Source of the DNA: LMUY01 sp964235495
GTDB taxonomy: Bacteria; Pseudomonadota; Alphaproteobacteria; Acetobacterales; Acetobacteraceae
Assembly (NCBI GenBank): GCA_964235495.1
Contig: CAXSAX010000008.1
Span: forward strand, 1 to 64,000
DNA: 64,000 nucleotides
Reading direction: 5' to 3'
Made by a program: the position numbers and the translations under genes. Under the pieces are notes generated by a model. The model was given only the letters and a program-made list of their open reading frames with translations. It searched no databases and was not told the origin of the DNA. This document shows, piece after piece, positions 40,150-51,305 of the stretch. The stretch's first letter is position 1, and the number at the start of each line of letters is the position of its first letter.

Positions 40150-41164
40150 CCCCGCTCAACCAGCGCCGCCTCGCCATCTTCCGCGGGCACCGCCGCGGCT
40201 GGTGGTCCCTGTGGATTTTCCTAACCCTGTTCGCCCTGTGCGCTGCCGCCGAGTTCGTCGCCAACGACCGCCCCCTGCTGGTCCGCTACGACGGCCACTG
40301 GTTCGTCCCCGTGCTGCGCGACTACAGCGAGGACGCGTTCGGCCCCGACTTCCTGCCGCTGGAAGCCGACTACACCGACCCCGACCTCGCCAAGGCGATC
40401 AACGCGCGGGGCTGGATGCTCTGGCCCGCCGTGCCGTTCTCATACGGCAGCATCGTCAAGGGCCTGCTCTCCTCGCCGCCCACGCCGCCCTCCTGGCGCA
40501 ACCTGCTGGGCACGGACGACCAGTCGCGCGACGTGCTGGCGCGGGTGATCTATGGCTTCCGCATCTCCGTGCTGTTCGGCTTCACCCTCACCATCGTCTC
40601 CTCGGTGGTCGGCATCGCCGCCGGGGCGGTGCAGGGGTTCTATGGCGGCCTGACGGACCTGCTATTCCAGCGCTTCATCGAGGTCTGGTCGGGGATGCCG
40701 CAATTGTTCATGCTTATCATCCTGGCCTCCGTCATCACGCCCACCTTCTGGGTGCTGCTGGCCTTTCTGCTGGTGTTCTCCTGGATGGGGCTGACCGGCG
40801 TGGTGCGGGCGGAGTTCCTGCGCGGCCGCAACCTGGACTACGTGCGCGCCGCCCGGGCGCTGGGCGTGGGCAACGCTGCCATCATGGCGCGGCACATCCT
40901 GCCCAACGCCCTGGTGGCCACGCTCACCTTCCTGCCGTTCATCCTGTCCGGCTCGGTCACCGTGCTGGCCAGCCTGGACTTCCTGGGCTTCGGCCTGCCG
41001 CCGGGTTCGCCGTCGCTGGGCGAGCTGGTGAACCAGGGCAAGAACAACCTGCAAGCGCCGTGGCTCGGCATCACCGCCTTCGTGGTGCTGGGCGGCATCC
41101 TAGTGCTGCTGATCTTTATCGGCGAGGCGGTGCGCGACGCGTTCGACCCGCGCAAGCAGCCGCG

Positions 41165-41168
<4 letters not shown>
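40146..41168 (+). CDS. yejE: Peptide ABC permease YejE
   Basis: A 340-residue permease starting with GTG in a GTGA overlap. RRGWWSLWIFLTLFALCAAAEF starts the N-terminal helix, then WRNLLGTDDQSRDVLARVIYGFR (the OppC-type periplasmic motif) and ARALGVGNAAIMARHILPNA (docking loop). Typical YejE features and length. Confidence 0.92.
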
Positions 41169-42748
<1,580 letters not shown>

Positions 42749-44020
42749 ACGTGGCGCCCCGGCCCTCGACGCTGTCGATCGCCAATTGACCGCGGTGGCG
42801 GTTGACGATGTGCTTCACGATGGCCAAGCCCAGCCCGGTGCCGCCCACGGCGCGCGAGCGGCCGCGGTCCACCCGGTAGAACCGCTCGGTCAGCCGGGGC
42901 AGGTGTTCGCGCGGGATGCCGGCGCCGTCATCGGCCACTCCCACGACTACGCCAGGCCGCGCCGGCCAACGCCCCCCGTCCAGCACCACCGCGGCCGTGA
43001 TCCACACCTCACCGCCTTCCCGCCCGTATTTCATGGCGTTGTCCAGCAGGTTCTGCAGCACCTGGCCCAGCTGGTCCTCGTCGCCCAGCACGGCGGGCAG
43101 GTCGGGCGGCACCGCCAGATGCATCCGGATGCCGCGCGCCTTCACCCGTGGCTCGAACGAGGCGGCGGTGAAGCGCAGCAGCTCGGCCAGCGCGACTTGA
43201 CCGGTGGGCGGGCGATGCTCGGTCAGCTCGATGCGGGACAGGCTGAGCAGGTCGTCGATCAGCCGGTTCATCCGGGCCGCCTGCTCCGCCATGATCTGCA
43301 GGAAGCGGGTTTGCGCCGGCGGGTCGTCCGCCGCCGGGCCGCGCAGCGTCTCGATGAAGCCGATCAGGCTGGCGAGCGGCGTGCGCAGCTCGTGGCTGGC
43401 ATTGGCGACGAAATCGGCGCGCATCCGGTCCAGCGCACGTTCTTGCGTGCGATCGGACAGCACGGCCGCCATGCCGCCCCCCGCCAGGCGGAACACGTTG
43501 GCATGCACATCCCGCGCGACCGGGACGGGCAGGGACAAATCCGCCTGCTGCGCCGTGCCGTGCGCGCCGAGCCGGTCCATGGCGGCGCGCAGCTCCGGAT
43601 GGCGCAGCACGGCCGGCATCTCGGCGCCGAACGCCGCGTGGGCGGCGGCGTTGGCCCGCAGCACGACGCGTCCAGGGCTCAGCACGATCAGCGGGTCCGG
43701 AAGGGTTTCCAGGATCGCCTGCTCGGTTTCCAACTGCCCGGCCAACTCAGCCGAGCGCTGCCCGAGCTGACGGACGATGCGGTCGATATCCCCGTTCGCT
43801 CCAAGCTCGGAGCTGTGCCCGTCCGTGGCCCGGCGCAGTGCCTCGGCCACGTGCCGCTGCTCGCCTGCCCAGCGCCGGGCGAACCAGACGGCGGCCACGA
43901 TGTCCAGCGCCGCTGCCGCCAGCGCCGGCGCCAGCGCCAGCTCCCCGGCTGCCAGCAGTCCCAGCAGCCCTAGCAGCGGAACCGCCGCCAGCGCCGCCGT
44001 CAGCAGCACGGGGCGGGCCG

Positions 44021-45193
44021 TCAGCTGTTGGGCGCTGCGGCGCTGGGCGCGGGCTCCGCAAGGCGCGCGCCGCCGGGCTGCACGGAAAAGATCGCCAGGC
44101 CGCGCACCACCTGTCCGTCCGGCCGCAGCGCGAACGGGCCGTCCGCGCCGCGGAAGCCGCTGGGCTGGGTCAGCATCGCCGGGTTGCCGGCGGCGGTGCG
44201 GGCCAATTGGGCGGCATCGTAGGCGATGTCGGCGATGCCGGGCGGGGCCGAGCCGAAGCGGGCGGCGTAGGCCTGCCCGAACCCGGCGCGCGCCGCCGGG
44301 TCAGGCGCCGCGTACCATGCGCCGGTCAGTCCGCCGAGGTTGGCCGCCTCCCGCGCCCAGGTCGCCGGGCCGACCACCTGCACATCCGGCGGCGCGACGC
44401 CGTACTTCGCCAGGCTGGCGGCGGCGGTGCGCAGGCCCGGGCCGCTCTCCGCCAGCAGCAGGCTGTCGAAGGGCGGCGGCGCCAGCGGGGCGGCGGGTGC
44501 GGGCGGGGCGGCCGGATCGGGGTCCGGCACGGCCTGGTCGGCGGCCGAGGCTTGCCGGGCGGCATAGTCGGACACGCTTTTCAGGGCCCTGTCGAACTGC
44601 GACAAGCGGCCGTTCGGGTAGCGCTTGATGCTGGGCGCCGGGTCGCCGGCGGCCGTCGCGGCCGCGGTCAGCCCGTTGGCCAGGGCGTTGCCGAACGCGT
44701 TGTCCGGCAGCACGGCGGCCACGCGGACCTTGCCGGCCGCTGTAAGCGCCTGCACCAGCCGGGCCGCCTGCTGCTGCGGCGTGATGCCGAGCGCCCATAC
44801 GCCGGGGCGGCCCTGCCCCTGGTCCGAGGTGAAGGCCAGGATCGGCAGGCCCGGTGCGGCGGCGGCCACCGCGGCGGTCTCCGGCGCGGTCAACGGCCCG
44901 ATGATGAGCGTGTCCCCGGCCGCCACCGCCCCCTGCGCCGCGGCCGTGGCGCCGGCGGGCGTGCCCAGCGTGTCCCGCACATCCGGTTGCGGGCCGTCCG
45001 GGCCGAGCGCAAGCTGCACCGCGTTCAGCAGGTCGCGCCCGAGTGCGGCGTTCGGCCCGGTCAGCGGCAGCAGGGCGGCGATCTTGACGGGCGGCGCGGC
45101 GGCCGGGATCGCCGCGCTCACCGGCGCAGGCCCCGGCTGGACGCAGCCGGCCAGCCAGGGACCAAGGAGCAGCAGTGGAACAGCGTGGCGCAT
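44021..45193 (-). CDS. LpoA/LppC-like penicillin-binding protein activator lipoprotein
   Basis: A 390-residue lipoprotein with lipobox LAGC (cysteine 17) and a type I periplasmic-binding-protein fold: VKIAALLPLTGPNAALGRDLLNAV, IIGPLTAPETAAVA, FTSDQGQG, AVLPDNAFG. In gammaproteobacteria LpoA activates PBP1A. An Ala/Pro insert lies at about residues 230-250 (PDPDPAAPPAPAAP). It is divergent from rsmI, the same neighbour it has in E. coli (yraM/yraL). Start ATG 45193 replaces the longer antisense-like frame. Confidence 0.85.
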   Translation of the reverse strand: MRHAVPLLLLGPWLAGCVQPGPAPVSAAIPAAAPPVKIAALLPLTGPNAALGRDLLNAVQLALGPDGPQPDVRDTLGTPAGATAAAQGAVAAGDTLIIGPLTAPETAAVAAAAPGLPILAFTSDQGQGRPGVWALGITPQQQAARLVQALTAAGKVRVAAVLPDNAFGNALANGLTAAATAAGDPAPSIKRYPNGRLSQFDRALKSVSDYAARQASAADQAVPDPDPAAPPAPAAPLAPPPFDSLLLAESGPGLRTAAASLAKYGVAPPDVQVVGPATWAREAANLGGLTGAWYAAPDPAARAGFGQAYAARFGSAPPGIADIAYDAAQLARTAAGNPAMLTQPSGFRGADGPFALRPDGQVVRGLAIFSVQPGGARLAEPAPSAAAPNS

Positions 45194-45209
45194 TGCGGTG
45201 GGCACTCCG

Positions 45210-46103
45210 ATGGATATGACGGAGGACCCGCCCGGGGAGCAGGCCAGCCTGCCGCCCGACTCGACACGGGGCCAGCTTGTGCTGGTTTCCACGCCGATCG
45301 GCAACCTCGGCGACATCAGCCAGCGGGCGCTGGACGCGCTGCGGGCGGCCGATCTGCTGCTATGCGAGGACACCCGGGTCACGGCGCGGCTGCTGTCGGC
45401 CTACGGCATCCACGCCGCCGCCTCCCCGTTGCACGACCATAACGAGGAGGGCCGCATCCCGGCGCTGCTGGACGCGGTGCGCGGCGGCAAGCGGGTGGTG
45501 CTGGTGTCGGACGCGGGCACCCCCCTGGTGAGCGACCCCGGCTTCCGCCTGGTGCGCGCGGCCCTCGCGGCGGGGCTGCCGGTGGGGGCGGTGCCCGGCG
45601 CCAACGCGGCCGTCACCGCCCTGGTGCTGAGCGGCCTGCCGCCGCAGCCCTTCCTGTTCCTGGGCTTCCCGCCGCCCCGCTCGGCCGCCCGCGCCGCCGC
45701 GTTCGGCCGCCTGCGCGCCGCCGAGCGGGCTGGGCTGGACGCCACGCTGCTGTGGCACGAAGCCCCGCACCGCCTGGCCGAGATGCTGGCCGACCTGCAC
45801 GCCGCGTTCGGCGACCGCCCGGCCGCGGTGGCGCGGGAGCTGACCAAGCGGTTCGAGGAGGTGCGGCGGAACGGCCTGGCGGCGCTGGCCGCATACTACG
45901 CTGCCCAGCCCGCCCGCGGCGAGATCACGGTGGCGGTCGGCCCGGCCCCGCCGGAGTCGGAGGATGCCGAGGCGTTGGACGCCCAGTTGCGTGCCGCATT
46001 GGCGTCCAGCAGCGTCAAGGACGCGGCGGCGTTGGTGGCCGGCTCCACCGGGCTGCCCCGGCGCGTGGTCTATGCGAGGGCGCTGGAGCTGAGCCAGGAG
46101 TGA
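45210..46103 (+). CDS. rsmI: 16S rRNA (cytidine1402-2'-O)-methyltransferase RsmI
   Basis: A 297-residue RsmI. It has LVSTPIGNLGDIS (SAM-binding glycine motif) at about 24-36, LLCEDTRVT, LVSDAGTPLVSDPG and PGANAAVTALVLSGLP. It methylates the 2'-OH of C1402 in the ribosomal decoding centre. The first ATG at 45210 is used, with ATG 45216 as an alternative. It is divergent from the LpoA-like gene by 16 bp. Confidence 0.94.
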   Translation: MDMTEDPPGEQASLPPDSTRGQLVLVSTPIGNLGDISQRALDALRAADLLLCEDTRVTARLLSAYGIHAAASPLHDHNEEGRIPALLDAVRGGKRVVLVSDAGTPLVSDPGFRLVRAALAAGLPVGAVPGANAAVTALVLSGLPPQPFLFLGFPPPRSAARAAAFGRLRAAERAGLDATLLWHEAPHRLAEMLADLHAAFGDRPAAVARELTKRFEEVRRNGLAALAAYYAAQPARGEITVAVGPAPPESEDAEALDAQLRAALASSSVKDAAALVAGSTGLPRRVVYARALELSQE

Positions 46104-46106
46104 GGG

Positions 46107-46562
46107 TCAGCGCACGTTGATGCTGACGACATCCCGCACGTCCCGCCCCAGCCGCTTGTCGCCCGGGATGGCGAGGCGGGGCTGGTCCAGCGCCGCGCCG
46201 TTCCCCTCGGTGGCGAGGATCACCGCCTTGCCCTCGAACTCCGGGTCGATCTCCCCCAGGGCCAGCGTGGCGGTATAGCCATCCTTGCCGATGATGGTGA
46301 CCACCTGGCCGACGCGGTGGTGGAAATCGGCGTCGATCGCGCCCGCCTTCTGCAACACGTCCCACAGCGCCGGGCCGCGCATCTGCATTGCCGCTCCGTG
46401 CTCGGCCGCGAGCGTCACCGCGGACCCGGCGGGGAGGGCCTGCAAATCGGCCAGGGATAGCTGCAAAGGCTCCCCGGCGCTGTCCTCCGTGGAGATGCGC
46501 ACCGGGTCCGCGTTCGCAGCCATGGGAAGCGCCAGCAGGGCGGCGAGCAGCAGGCGGGTCAT
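46107..46562 (-). CDS. Secreted molybdopterin-binding-domain-like protein
   Basis: A 151-residue protein with a signal peptide (MTRLLLAALLALPMAANA). The rest has LSLADLQALP, MRGPALWDVLQKAG, TIIGKDGYTATLALGEIDP and RLAIPGDKRLGRDVRDV, which resembles the C-terminal half of sulfite-oxidase-fold (Oxidored_molyb) domains seen in small exported proteins. It lacks the Mo-ligand Cys of true enzymes, so it may bind something else. Downstream of hemW by 18 nt and convergent with rsmI. Confidence 0.7.
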   Translation of the reverse strand: MTRLLLAALLALPMAANADPVRISTEDSAGEPLQLSLADLQALPAGSAVTLAAEHGAAMQMRGPALWDVLQKAGAIDADFHHRVGQVVTIIGKDGYTATLALGEIDPEFEGKAVILATEGNGAALDQPRLAIPGDKRLGRDVRDVVSINVR

Positions 46563-46580
46563 GGGCGGGGCTCCGGGAGG

Positions 46581-47732
46581 CTACAGGACCAGGGCGGGCA
46601 GCAGCGCGTCCAGTCGCAGCCGCCCTTCCGCCGTGGCGGTGAGGCGGCCCGGCGTGTGCACCACGTAGCCTGCCGCCACCGCCTGGGCCAGCACCTCCGC
46701 ATCCAGCGCATCCGCGAGGGCGAGGCCGGTGCGGCGGGCGAAGCGGGCGGCGTCGATGCCCTCGTGCAGGCGCAAGCCCATCAGCAGCATTTCCCGGGCG
46801 CGGTCGGCGGGGGTGATGACCTCCTCGGCCGTGCTGCCGTGGCCGTGGCGTTCCACCCGCTCGGCCCACGGCTCCGGCGCACGGTGGCGTCGGGTGGCGA
46901 TCAGCTGCTGGCCGAACGCCAGGCGGCCATGCGCGCCGGGTCCGATGCCCGCGTAGTCGCCATAGCGCCAGTAGGCGAGGTTGTGCCGGCTCTCCGAACC
47001 CGGCGCTGCGTAGTTGGACACCTCGTATTGCTGCAACCCATGCGCGGCAGCGGCTTCGGCGGTGGCCTCGTACAGCGCCGCGGCGGTGTCCTCGTCCGGC
47101 AGGGCCAGCTCGCCGCGGCGGTGCTGCGCCTCGAACGCGGTGCCGGGCTCAATGGTGAGCTGGTAGAGCGAGAGGTGGTCTGCCGCCAGCGCCAGCGCGG
47201 CGTCCAGCTCCGCCTGCCAGGCGGCAAGGCCTTGCCCGGGCCGCGCGTAGATTAGGTCGAACGACAGGCGGGGGAAGATGCGACGCGCCGTCTCCAGCGC
47301 CGCGATGGCCTGCCCTGCCGAGTGCTGCCGACCCAGGCGGCGCAGCGACTCGTCCTCCAGGCTTTGCACGCCGAGCGAGGCTCGGTTGACGCCTGCGTCC
47401 CGGAACGCGCCGAGCCGCCCCGCCTCCACGCTGGTGGGGTTGGCTTCGAGGGTAATTTCGAGGTTCGGCGCCGGGTCGAACAGGCGGCGCGCGTCGTCGA
47501 TGAGGGCGGCGGCGGTGCCGGGCTCCATGAGGCTGGGAGTGCCGCCGCCGAAGAAGATGGAGCCGAGCGGGCGGCGTCCGAGCCGGGCGGCTTCCCAGGC
47601 GAGTTCGGCGCGCAGGGCGGCGGCGAAGCGGGCCTGCGGGATGGCGTCGCGGACGTGGCTGTTGAAGTCGCAATAGGGGCACTTGGCAAGGCAGAACGGC
47701 CAGTGGATGTAGAGGGCGAGGGAGTCGGCCAT
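46581..47732 (-). CDS. hemW: Heme chaperone / radical SAM protein HemW
   Basis: A 383-residue HemW. CLAKCPYC (residues 14-21, CxxxCxxC) is the radical-SAM cluster; IFFGGGTPSL, LGVQSLEDESLRRLGR and YEVSNYA are family signatures. HemW is now seen as a heme-trafficking protein rather than a coproporphyrinogen dehydrogenase. ATG 47732 is near the usual start. It lies upstream of the small secreted gene on the same strand. Confidence 0.94.
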   Translation of the reverse strand: MADSLALYIHWPFCLAKCPYCDFNSHVRDAIPQARFAAALRAELAWEAARLGRRPLGSIFFGGGTPSLMEPGTAAALIDDARRLFDPAPNLEITLEANPTSVEAGRLGAFRDAGVNRASLGVQSLEDESLRRLGRQHSAGQAIAALETARRIFPRLSFDLIYARPGQGLAAWQAELDAALALAADHLSLYQLTIEPGTAFEAQHRRGELALPDEDTAAALYEATAEAAAAHGLQQYEVSNYAAPGSESRHNLAYWRYGDYAGIGPGAHGRLAFGQQLIATRRHRAPEPWAERVERHGHGSTAEEVITPADRAREMLLMGLRLHEGIDAARFARRTGLALADALDAEVLAQAVAAGYVVHTPGRLTATAEGRLRLDALLPALVL

Positions 47733-47795
47733 GGGTGGATATGGGTGGGGCAGGTGGCGTTAGGGAGACAGCAGCTTCCGCCTTAGGTCGAACGC

Positions 47796-49490
47796 TTACG
47801 GAACCTGAAACCCAAAATCACACCCCGCATCCGCCTGCGTCACCGCGTCCAGATACAACCGCAAATACCCCCGCTCCCCTCCAGCCACCCCCGCCGGCGC
47901 CGCCCACTCCCGCCGCCGCTGCGCCAGCTCCGCCTCGTCCACCAGCACGTCCACCCGCCGCCCTGCCACGTCCAGCCGCACCAGGTCTCCCGTCCGCACC
48001 AAGGCCAACGGCCCGCCCACCGCCGCCTCCGGCACGACATGCAGCACCACCGTGCCGAACGCCGTGCCGCTCATCCGCGCGTCGGACACGCGCACCATGT
48101 CCTTCACCCCCGCCCGCGCCAGTTTCTTCGGGATCGGCAGGTAGCCGGCTTCCGGCATGCCCGGCGCGCCCTTCGGCCCGGCGTAGCGCAGCACCAGCAC
48201 GCTATCTGCGTCCACGTCGAGCGCCGGGTCGTCGATGCGGGCGGCCAGGTCCGCCACGCCGTCGAACACCATGGCGCGGCCGGTGTGCTGCAGCAGCCCT
48301 GGGGTGGCCGCGCCGAACTTGATCACGGCGCTGCCAGGGGCGAGGTTGCCGCGCAGCACCGCCAGGCCGCCCACCGGGAACACCGGCGCCGCGCGGGGGC
48401 GGATCACCCTCTGGCCGGGCACGTCCTCCGCGGCGTCCATCGTGTCTTGCACCGTGCCGCCCGTCACCAGCCGGGCGCTGCCGTCCAGCAACCCGCCCAG
48501 CTCGCGCATCAGCCGGGGCAGGCCGCCGGCCCAGTGGAAATCCTCCATGTAGTGCTCGCCGGTGGGCTTCAGGTCGATTAGCACCGGCACGGTGCGGCCC
48601 AGCCGATCGAACGCATCCAGGTCGAGCGTGAGGCCGCGCCGCCCGGCGATGGCGCAGAGATGGATCAGGCCGTTGGTGCTGCCGCCGATCGCTTGCAGCA
48701 CCACCTGCGCGTTGCGGAACGCGGCCGAAGTCAGGATGTCGGCCGGGCGGCGGCCCTCGGCCCCGATGGCGGCGACGGCGGCGGCGCCCGACTGCTCGGC
48801 GCAGCGCAGGCGGTCGGCGTGGGTGGCGGGAATGGTGGCGGAGCCTGGCAGGGCCATGCCCAGCGCCTCGGCCAGGCAGGCCATGGTGCTGGCGGTGCCC
48901 ATCACCATGCAGGTGCCCGGCGTCGGCGCCAGGCGGCCGTTGATGGCGTCCATCTCGGCTTCGGAGAGCTCCCCGGCGCGGTGCCGCGCCCAGAAGCGGC
49001 GGCAGTCGGTGCAGGCGCCCAGCAACTCGCCCTGGTAGTGGCCGACCAGCATCGGGCCGGTCACCAGCTGCACCACGGGGATGTCCAGGCTGGCGGCGGC
49101 CATCAGCTGGGCGGGCACGGTCTTGTCGCAGCCGCCCATCATCAGCACGGCGTCCATCGGCTGCGCACGGCACATCTCCTCCGTGTCCATGGCGGCCAGG
49201 TTGCGCAGGAACATGCTGGTGGGATGGGCGAAGCTTTCGTGGATCGAGATCGTCGGGAACGGCATCGGCAGCCCGCCGGCCAGCAGGATGCCGCGCTTGG
49301 CCGCCTCCACCATCTGCGGCATGGTCCCATGGCAGGCGTTGTAGGCGCTGGAGGTGTCGACGATGCCCACGATCGGGCGGTCCAGCGCGTCGTCCGAGTA
49401 GCCCATCGCCTTGATGAAGGCCCGGCGCAGGAACAGGCTGAACCCGTCATCGCCGTAGCTGGTCAGGCCCTTGCGCAATCCGCTCGCCAC
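47796..49490 (-). CDS. IlvD/Edd family sugar-acid dehydratase
   Basis: A 564-residue dehydratase. GLRKGLTSYGDDGFSLFLRRAF starts the family, and the Fe-S cysteines are in ACHGTMP, GGCDKTVPAQ and GTCMVMGTAST. Members include arabonate, xylonate and galactonate dehydratases as well as IlvD; neighbours (DapA-like aldolase, SDR) favour a sugar-acid substrate over dihydroxyisovalerate. GTG 49490 is chosen: AGGGGAGG lies about 9 nt upstream. It is divergent from the DapA-like gene. Confidence 0.88.
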   Translation of the reverse strand: MASGLRKGLTSYGDDGFSLFLRRAFIKAMGYSDDALDRPIVGIVDTSSAYNACHGTMPQMVEAAKRGILLAGGLPMPFPTISIHESFAHPTSMFLRNLAAMDTEEMCRAQPMDAVLMMGGCDKTVPAQLMAAASLDIPVVQLVTGPMLVGHYQGELLGACTDCRRFWARHRAGELSEAEMDAINGRLAPTPGTCMVMGTASTMACLAEALGMALPGSATIPATHADRLRCAEQSGAAAVAAIGAEGRRPADILTSAAFRNAQVVLQAIGGSTNGLIHLCAIAGRRGLTLDLDAFDRLGRTVPVLIDLKPTGEHYMEDFHWAGGLPRLMRELGGLLDGSARLVTGGTVQDTMDAAEDVPGQRVIRPRAAPVFPVGGLAVLRGNLAPGSAVIKFGAATPGLLQHTGRAMVFDGVADLAARIDDPALDVDADSVLVLRYAGPKGAPGMPEAGYLPIPKKLARAGVKDMVRVSDARMSGTAFGTVVLHVVPEAAVGGPLALVRTGDLVRLDVAGRRVDVLVDEAELAQRRREWAAPAGVAGGERGYLRLYLDAVTQADAGCDFGFQVP

Positions 49491-49498
49491 CGGCGCAT

Positions 49499-49543
49499 CC
49501 TCCCCTGCCTGCCCGCGTTTATGCACAAGCCGGGCAGGGGAGG
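49499..49543. promoter_or_regulatory. Inverted repeat with both Shine-Dalgarno sequences in a divergent region
   Basis: Arms CCTCCCCTGCC (49499-49509) and GGCAGGGGAGG (49533-49543) lie between the divergent dehydratase and DapA-like genes. Each arm carries a ribosome-binding site (GGGGAGG) for the gene on its side. The 23-nt loop includes GTTTATGCAC. It may be coincidence of two SD sequences or a regulatory site. Confidence 0.4.
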
Positions 49544-49552
49544 GCAAAGGCG

Positions 49553-50473
49553 ATGATGAAGGACGCAACCTACGGCGGCGTGAACGCGGCGGTGCTGACG
49601 GCCATGCACCCGGATCTCTCGCCCGACCTGGACCGCACCGCCGCGCACGGGCGCTGGCTGCTGGCCAACGGCTGCAACGGCCTGGCCGTGCTTGGCACCA
49701 CGGGCGAGGCCAACAGCGTCGGCGTCTCCGAGCGGATGGAGCTGATGGAAGGCCTGGTCGCCCGCGGCCTGCCGCCGCTCCGGCTGCTGCCCGGCACCGG
49801 CACCTCGGCGCTGACCGACACGGTGGCGCTGTCCCGCCACGCCGCCGGCCTGGGCTGCCCCGGCGTGCTGGTGCTGCCGCCGTTCTTCTACAAGGACCCC
49901 AGCGAGGACGGGCTGTTCGCCTACTTCTCCGAGGTGGTCCAGCGCCTCGGCGGCGCGACGCAGCTCTACCTCTACCATTTTCCTGCCCATTCCGCGGTGC
50001 CGATCACGGTGCCGCTGATCGCCCGGCTGCTGCGGGCCTACCCCGGCGCGGTGCGCGGCCTCAAGGACAGCAGCGGCGATTTCGCCAACACCCGCAGCTA
50101 CGTGGACCACTTCGCCGCCGACGGGTTCGAAGTGTACTGCGGCGACGACGGCGCGCTGCACGGCCTGCTGCAGGCGGGTGGCGCCGGGTGCATCACGGCG
50201 GCGTCCAACGTGGGCTGCGCGCTGGGCGGCCAAGTGTATGCCCATTGGGACGACGAAGCCGGGCGGCAGGCGCAGGTCACGCTGTCCGCCATCCGCCAGG
50301 CGGTCAGCTCGGCCGCGTTGATCCCTGGGCTGAAGGCGCTGGTGGCGCGGCATACCGGCGATACCGGGTGGAACGTGATGCGACCCCCGCATCTGCCGCT
50401 CGGCGAGGCGGCACGGGCCAAGCTGTTTGCGGCGTTCGATGCCTGCGGCGTGACGTTGGCGAAGGCGGCCTGA
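49553..50473 (+). CDS. DapA-family 2-keto-3-deoxy sugar-acid aldolase
   Basis: A 306-residue DHDPS/NAL-type enzyme. LGTTGEANS, Tyr141 (YLYHFP) and Schiff-base Lys171 (RGLKDSSGD) are visible. These are the class I aldolase/dehydratase catalytic residues. Beside an IlvD/Edd dehydratase, a 2-keto-3-deoxy-acid aldolase is more likely than lysine biosynthesis. ATG 49553 or 49556 start, with GGGGAGG upstream. Confidence 0.88.
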   Translation: MMKDATYGGVNAAVLTAMHPDLSPDLDRTAAHGRWLLANGCNGLAVLGTTGEANSVGVSERMELMEGLVARGLPPLRLLPGTGTSALTDTVALSRHAAGLGCPGVLVLPPFFYKDPSEDGLFAYFSEVVQRLGGATQLYLYHFPAHSAVPITVPLIARLLRAYPGAVRGLKDSSGDFANTRSYVDHFAADGFEVYCGDDGALHGLLQAGGAGCITAASNVGCALGGQVYAHWDDEAGRQAQVTLSAIRQAVSSAALIPGLKALVARHTGDTGWNVMRPPHLPLGEAARAKLFAAFDACGVTLAKAA

Positions 50474-50480
50474 GGCCCGT

Positions 50481-51221
50481 TCAGCCGCGCCCCACGAACG
50501 GCATCTCCGTCGCCATCACCGTGAGCGTCAGGATGTTGGCATCTAGCGGCAGGGAGGCCATCAGCGCCACTGAGCGGGCCACGTTGGCCACGTCCATCAC
50601 CGGCTCCGCCGCCATGGCGCCGTTCGCCTGCGCAACACCCGCGGCCATCCGCGCCGTCATGGCTGTGCCCGCGTTGCCGACGTCCACCTGGCCGCAGGCG
50701 ATGCCGTAGGCCCGGCCGTCCAGCGCGATCGTCTTGGTCAGCCCGGACACGCCGTGCTTGGTCGCCGTGTAAGGCGCCGACCCCGGCCGCGGCGCGTGGG
50801 CGGAGATGGAGCCGTTGTTGATGATCCGCCCGCCCTGCGGCCGCTGGTCCCGCATCATGCGGAATGCGCCGCGCGCCACGCGAAACGCGCCGGACAGGTT
50901 CACCGCCACCACGCCGTCCCACTGCTCGTCCGTCAAGTCGCCGAAATTGGTCGCGGGCGCGTTGCCGCCGGCGTTGTTGAACAGCACGTCTAGCCGGCCC
51001 CATGCCTGGGCGAGCGTGGCGAACAGCGCCGTCACGGAAGCCGGGTCCGCCACGTCCGTCGGCACGACCAGGGCCGCGGCGTCGGCCAGGGCCGCAGTTT
51101 CCTCCAGCGCCTCCCGCCGCCGCCCGGCCAGCGCCACCGTGAAGCCGTCCCGGGCCAGCGCCAGGGCGCACGCCCGGCCGATGCCGCCGCCGGCGCCGGT
51201 GACCAATGCGGTGCGCTCCAT
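50481..51221 (-). CDS. Short-chain dehydrogenase/reductase
   Basis: A 246-residue classical SDR. TGAGGGIG (8-15), NNAGGN, the catalytic Ser in NGSISAHAP and YTATK are present. Start ATG 51221 (GAGGGGAGGGCAGG upstream). It is convergent with the DapA-like gene (8 nt between) and probably contributes an oxidation or reduction step of a sugar or sugar acid; the substrate is not deducible. Confidence 0.87.
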   Translation of the reverse strand: MERTALVTGAGGGIGRACALALARDGFTVALAGRRREALEETAALADAAALVVPTDVADPASVTALFATLAQAWGRLDVLFNNAGGNAPATNFGDLTDEQWDGVVAVNLSGAFRVARGAFRMMRDQRPQGGRIINNGSISAHAPRPGSAPYTATKHGVSGLTKTIALDGRAYGIACGQVDVGNAGTAMTARMAAGVAQANGAMAAEPVMDVANVARSVALMASLPLDANILTLTVMATEMPFVGRG

Positions 51222-51305
51222 CCTGCCCTCCCCTCGGTTGACGCGGCCAATCCTAGCCCTGGCCAATCTTAGCTTTGGCCAGAGCCGGCAGCCAGCCTGC
51301 GGCGG

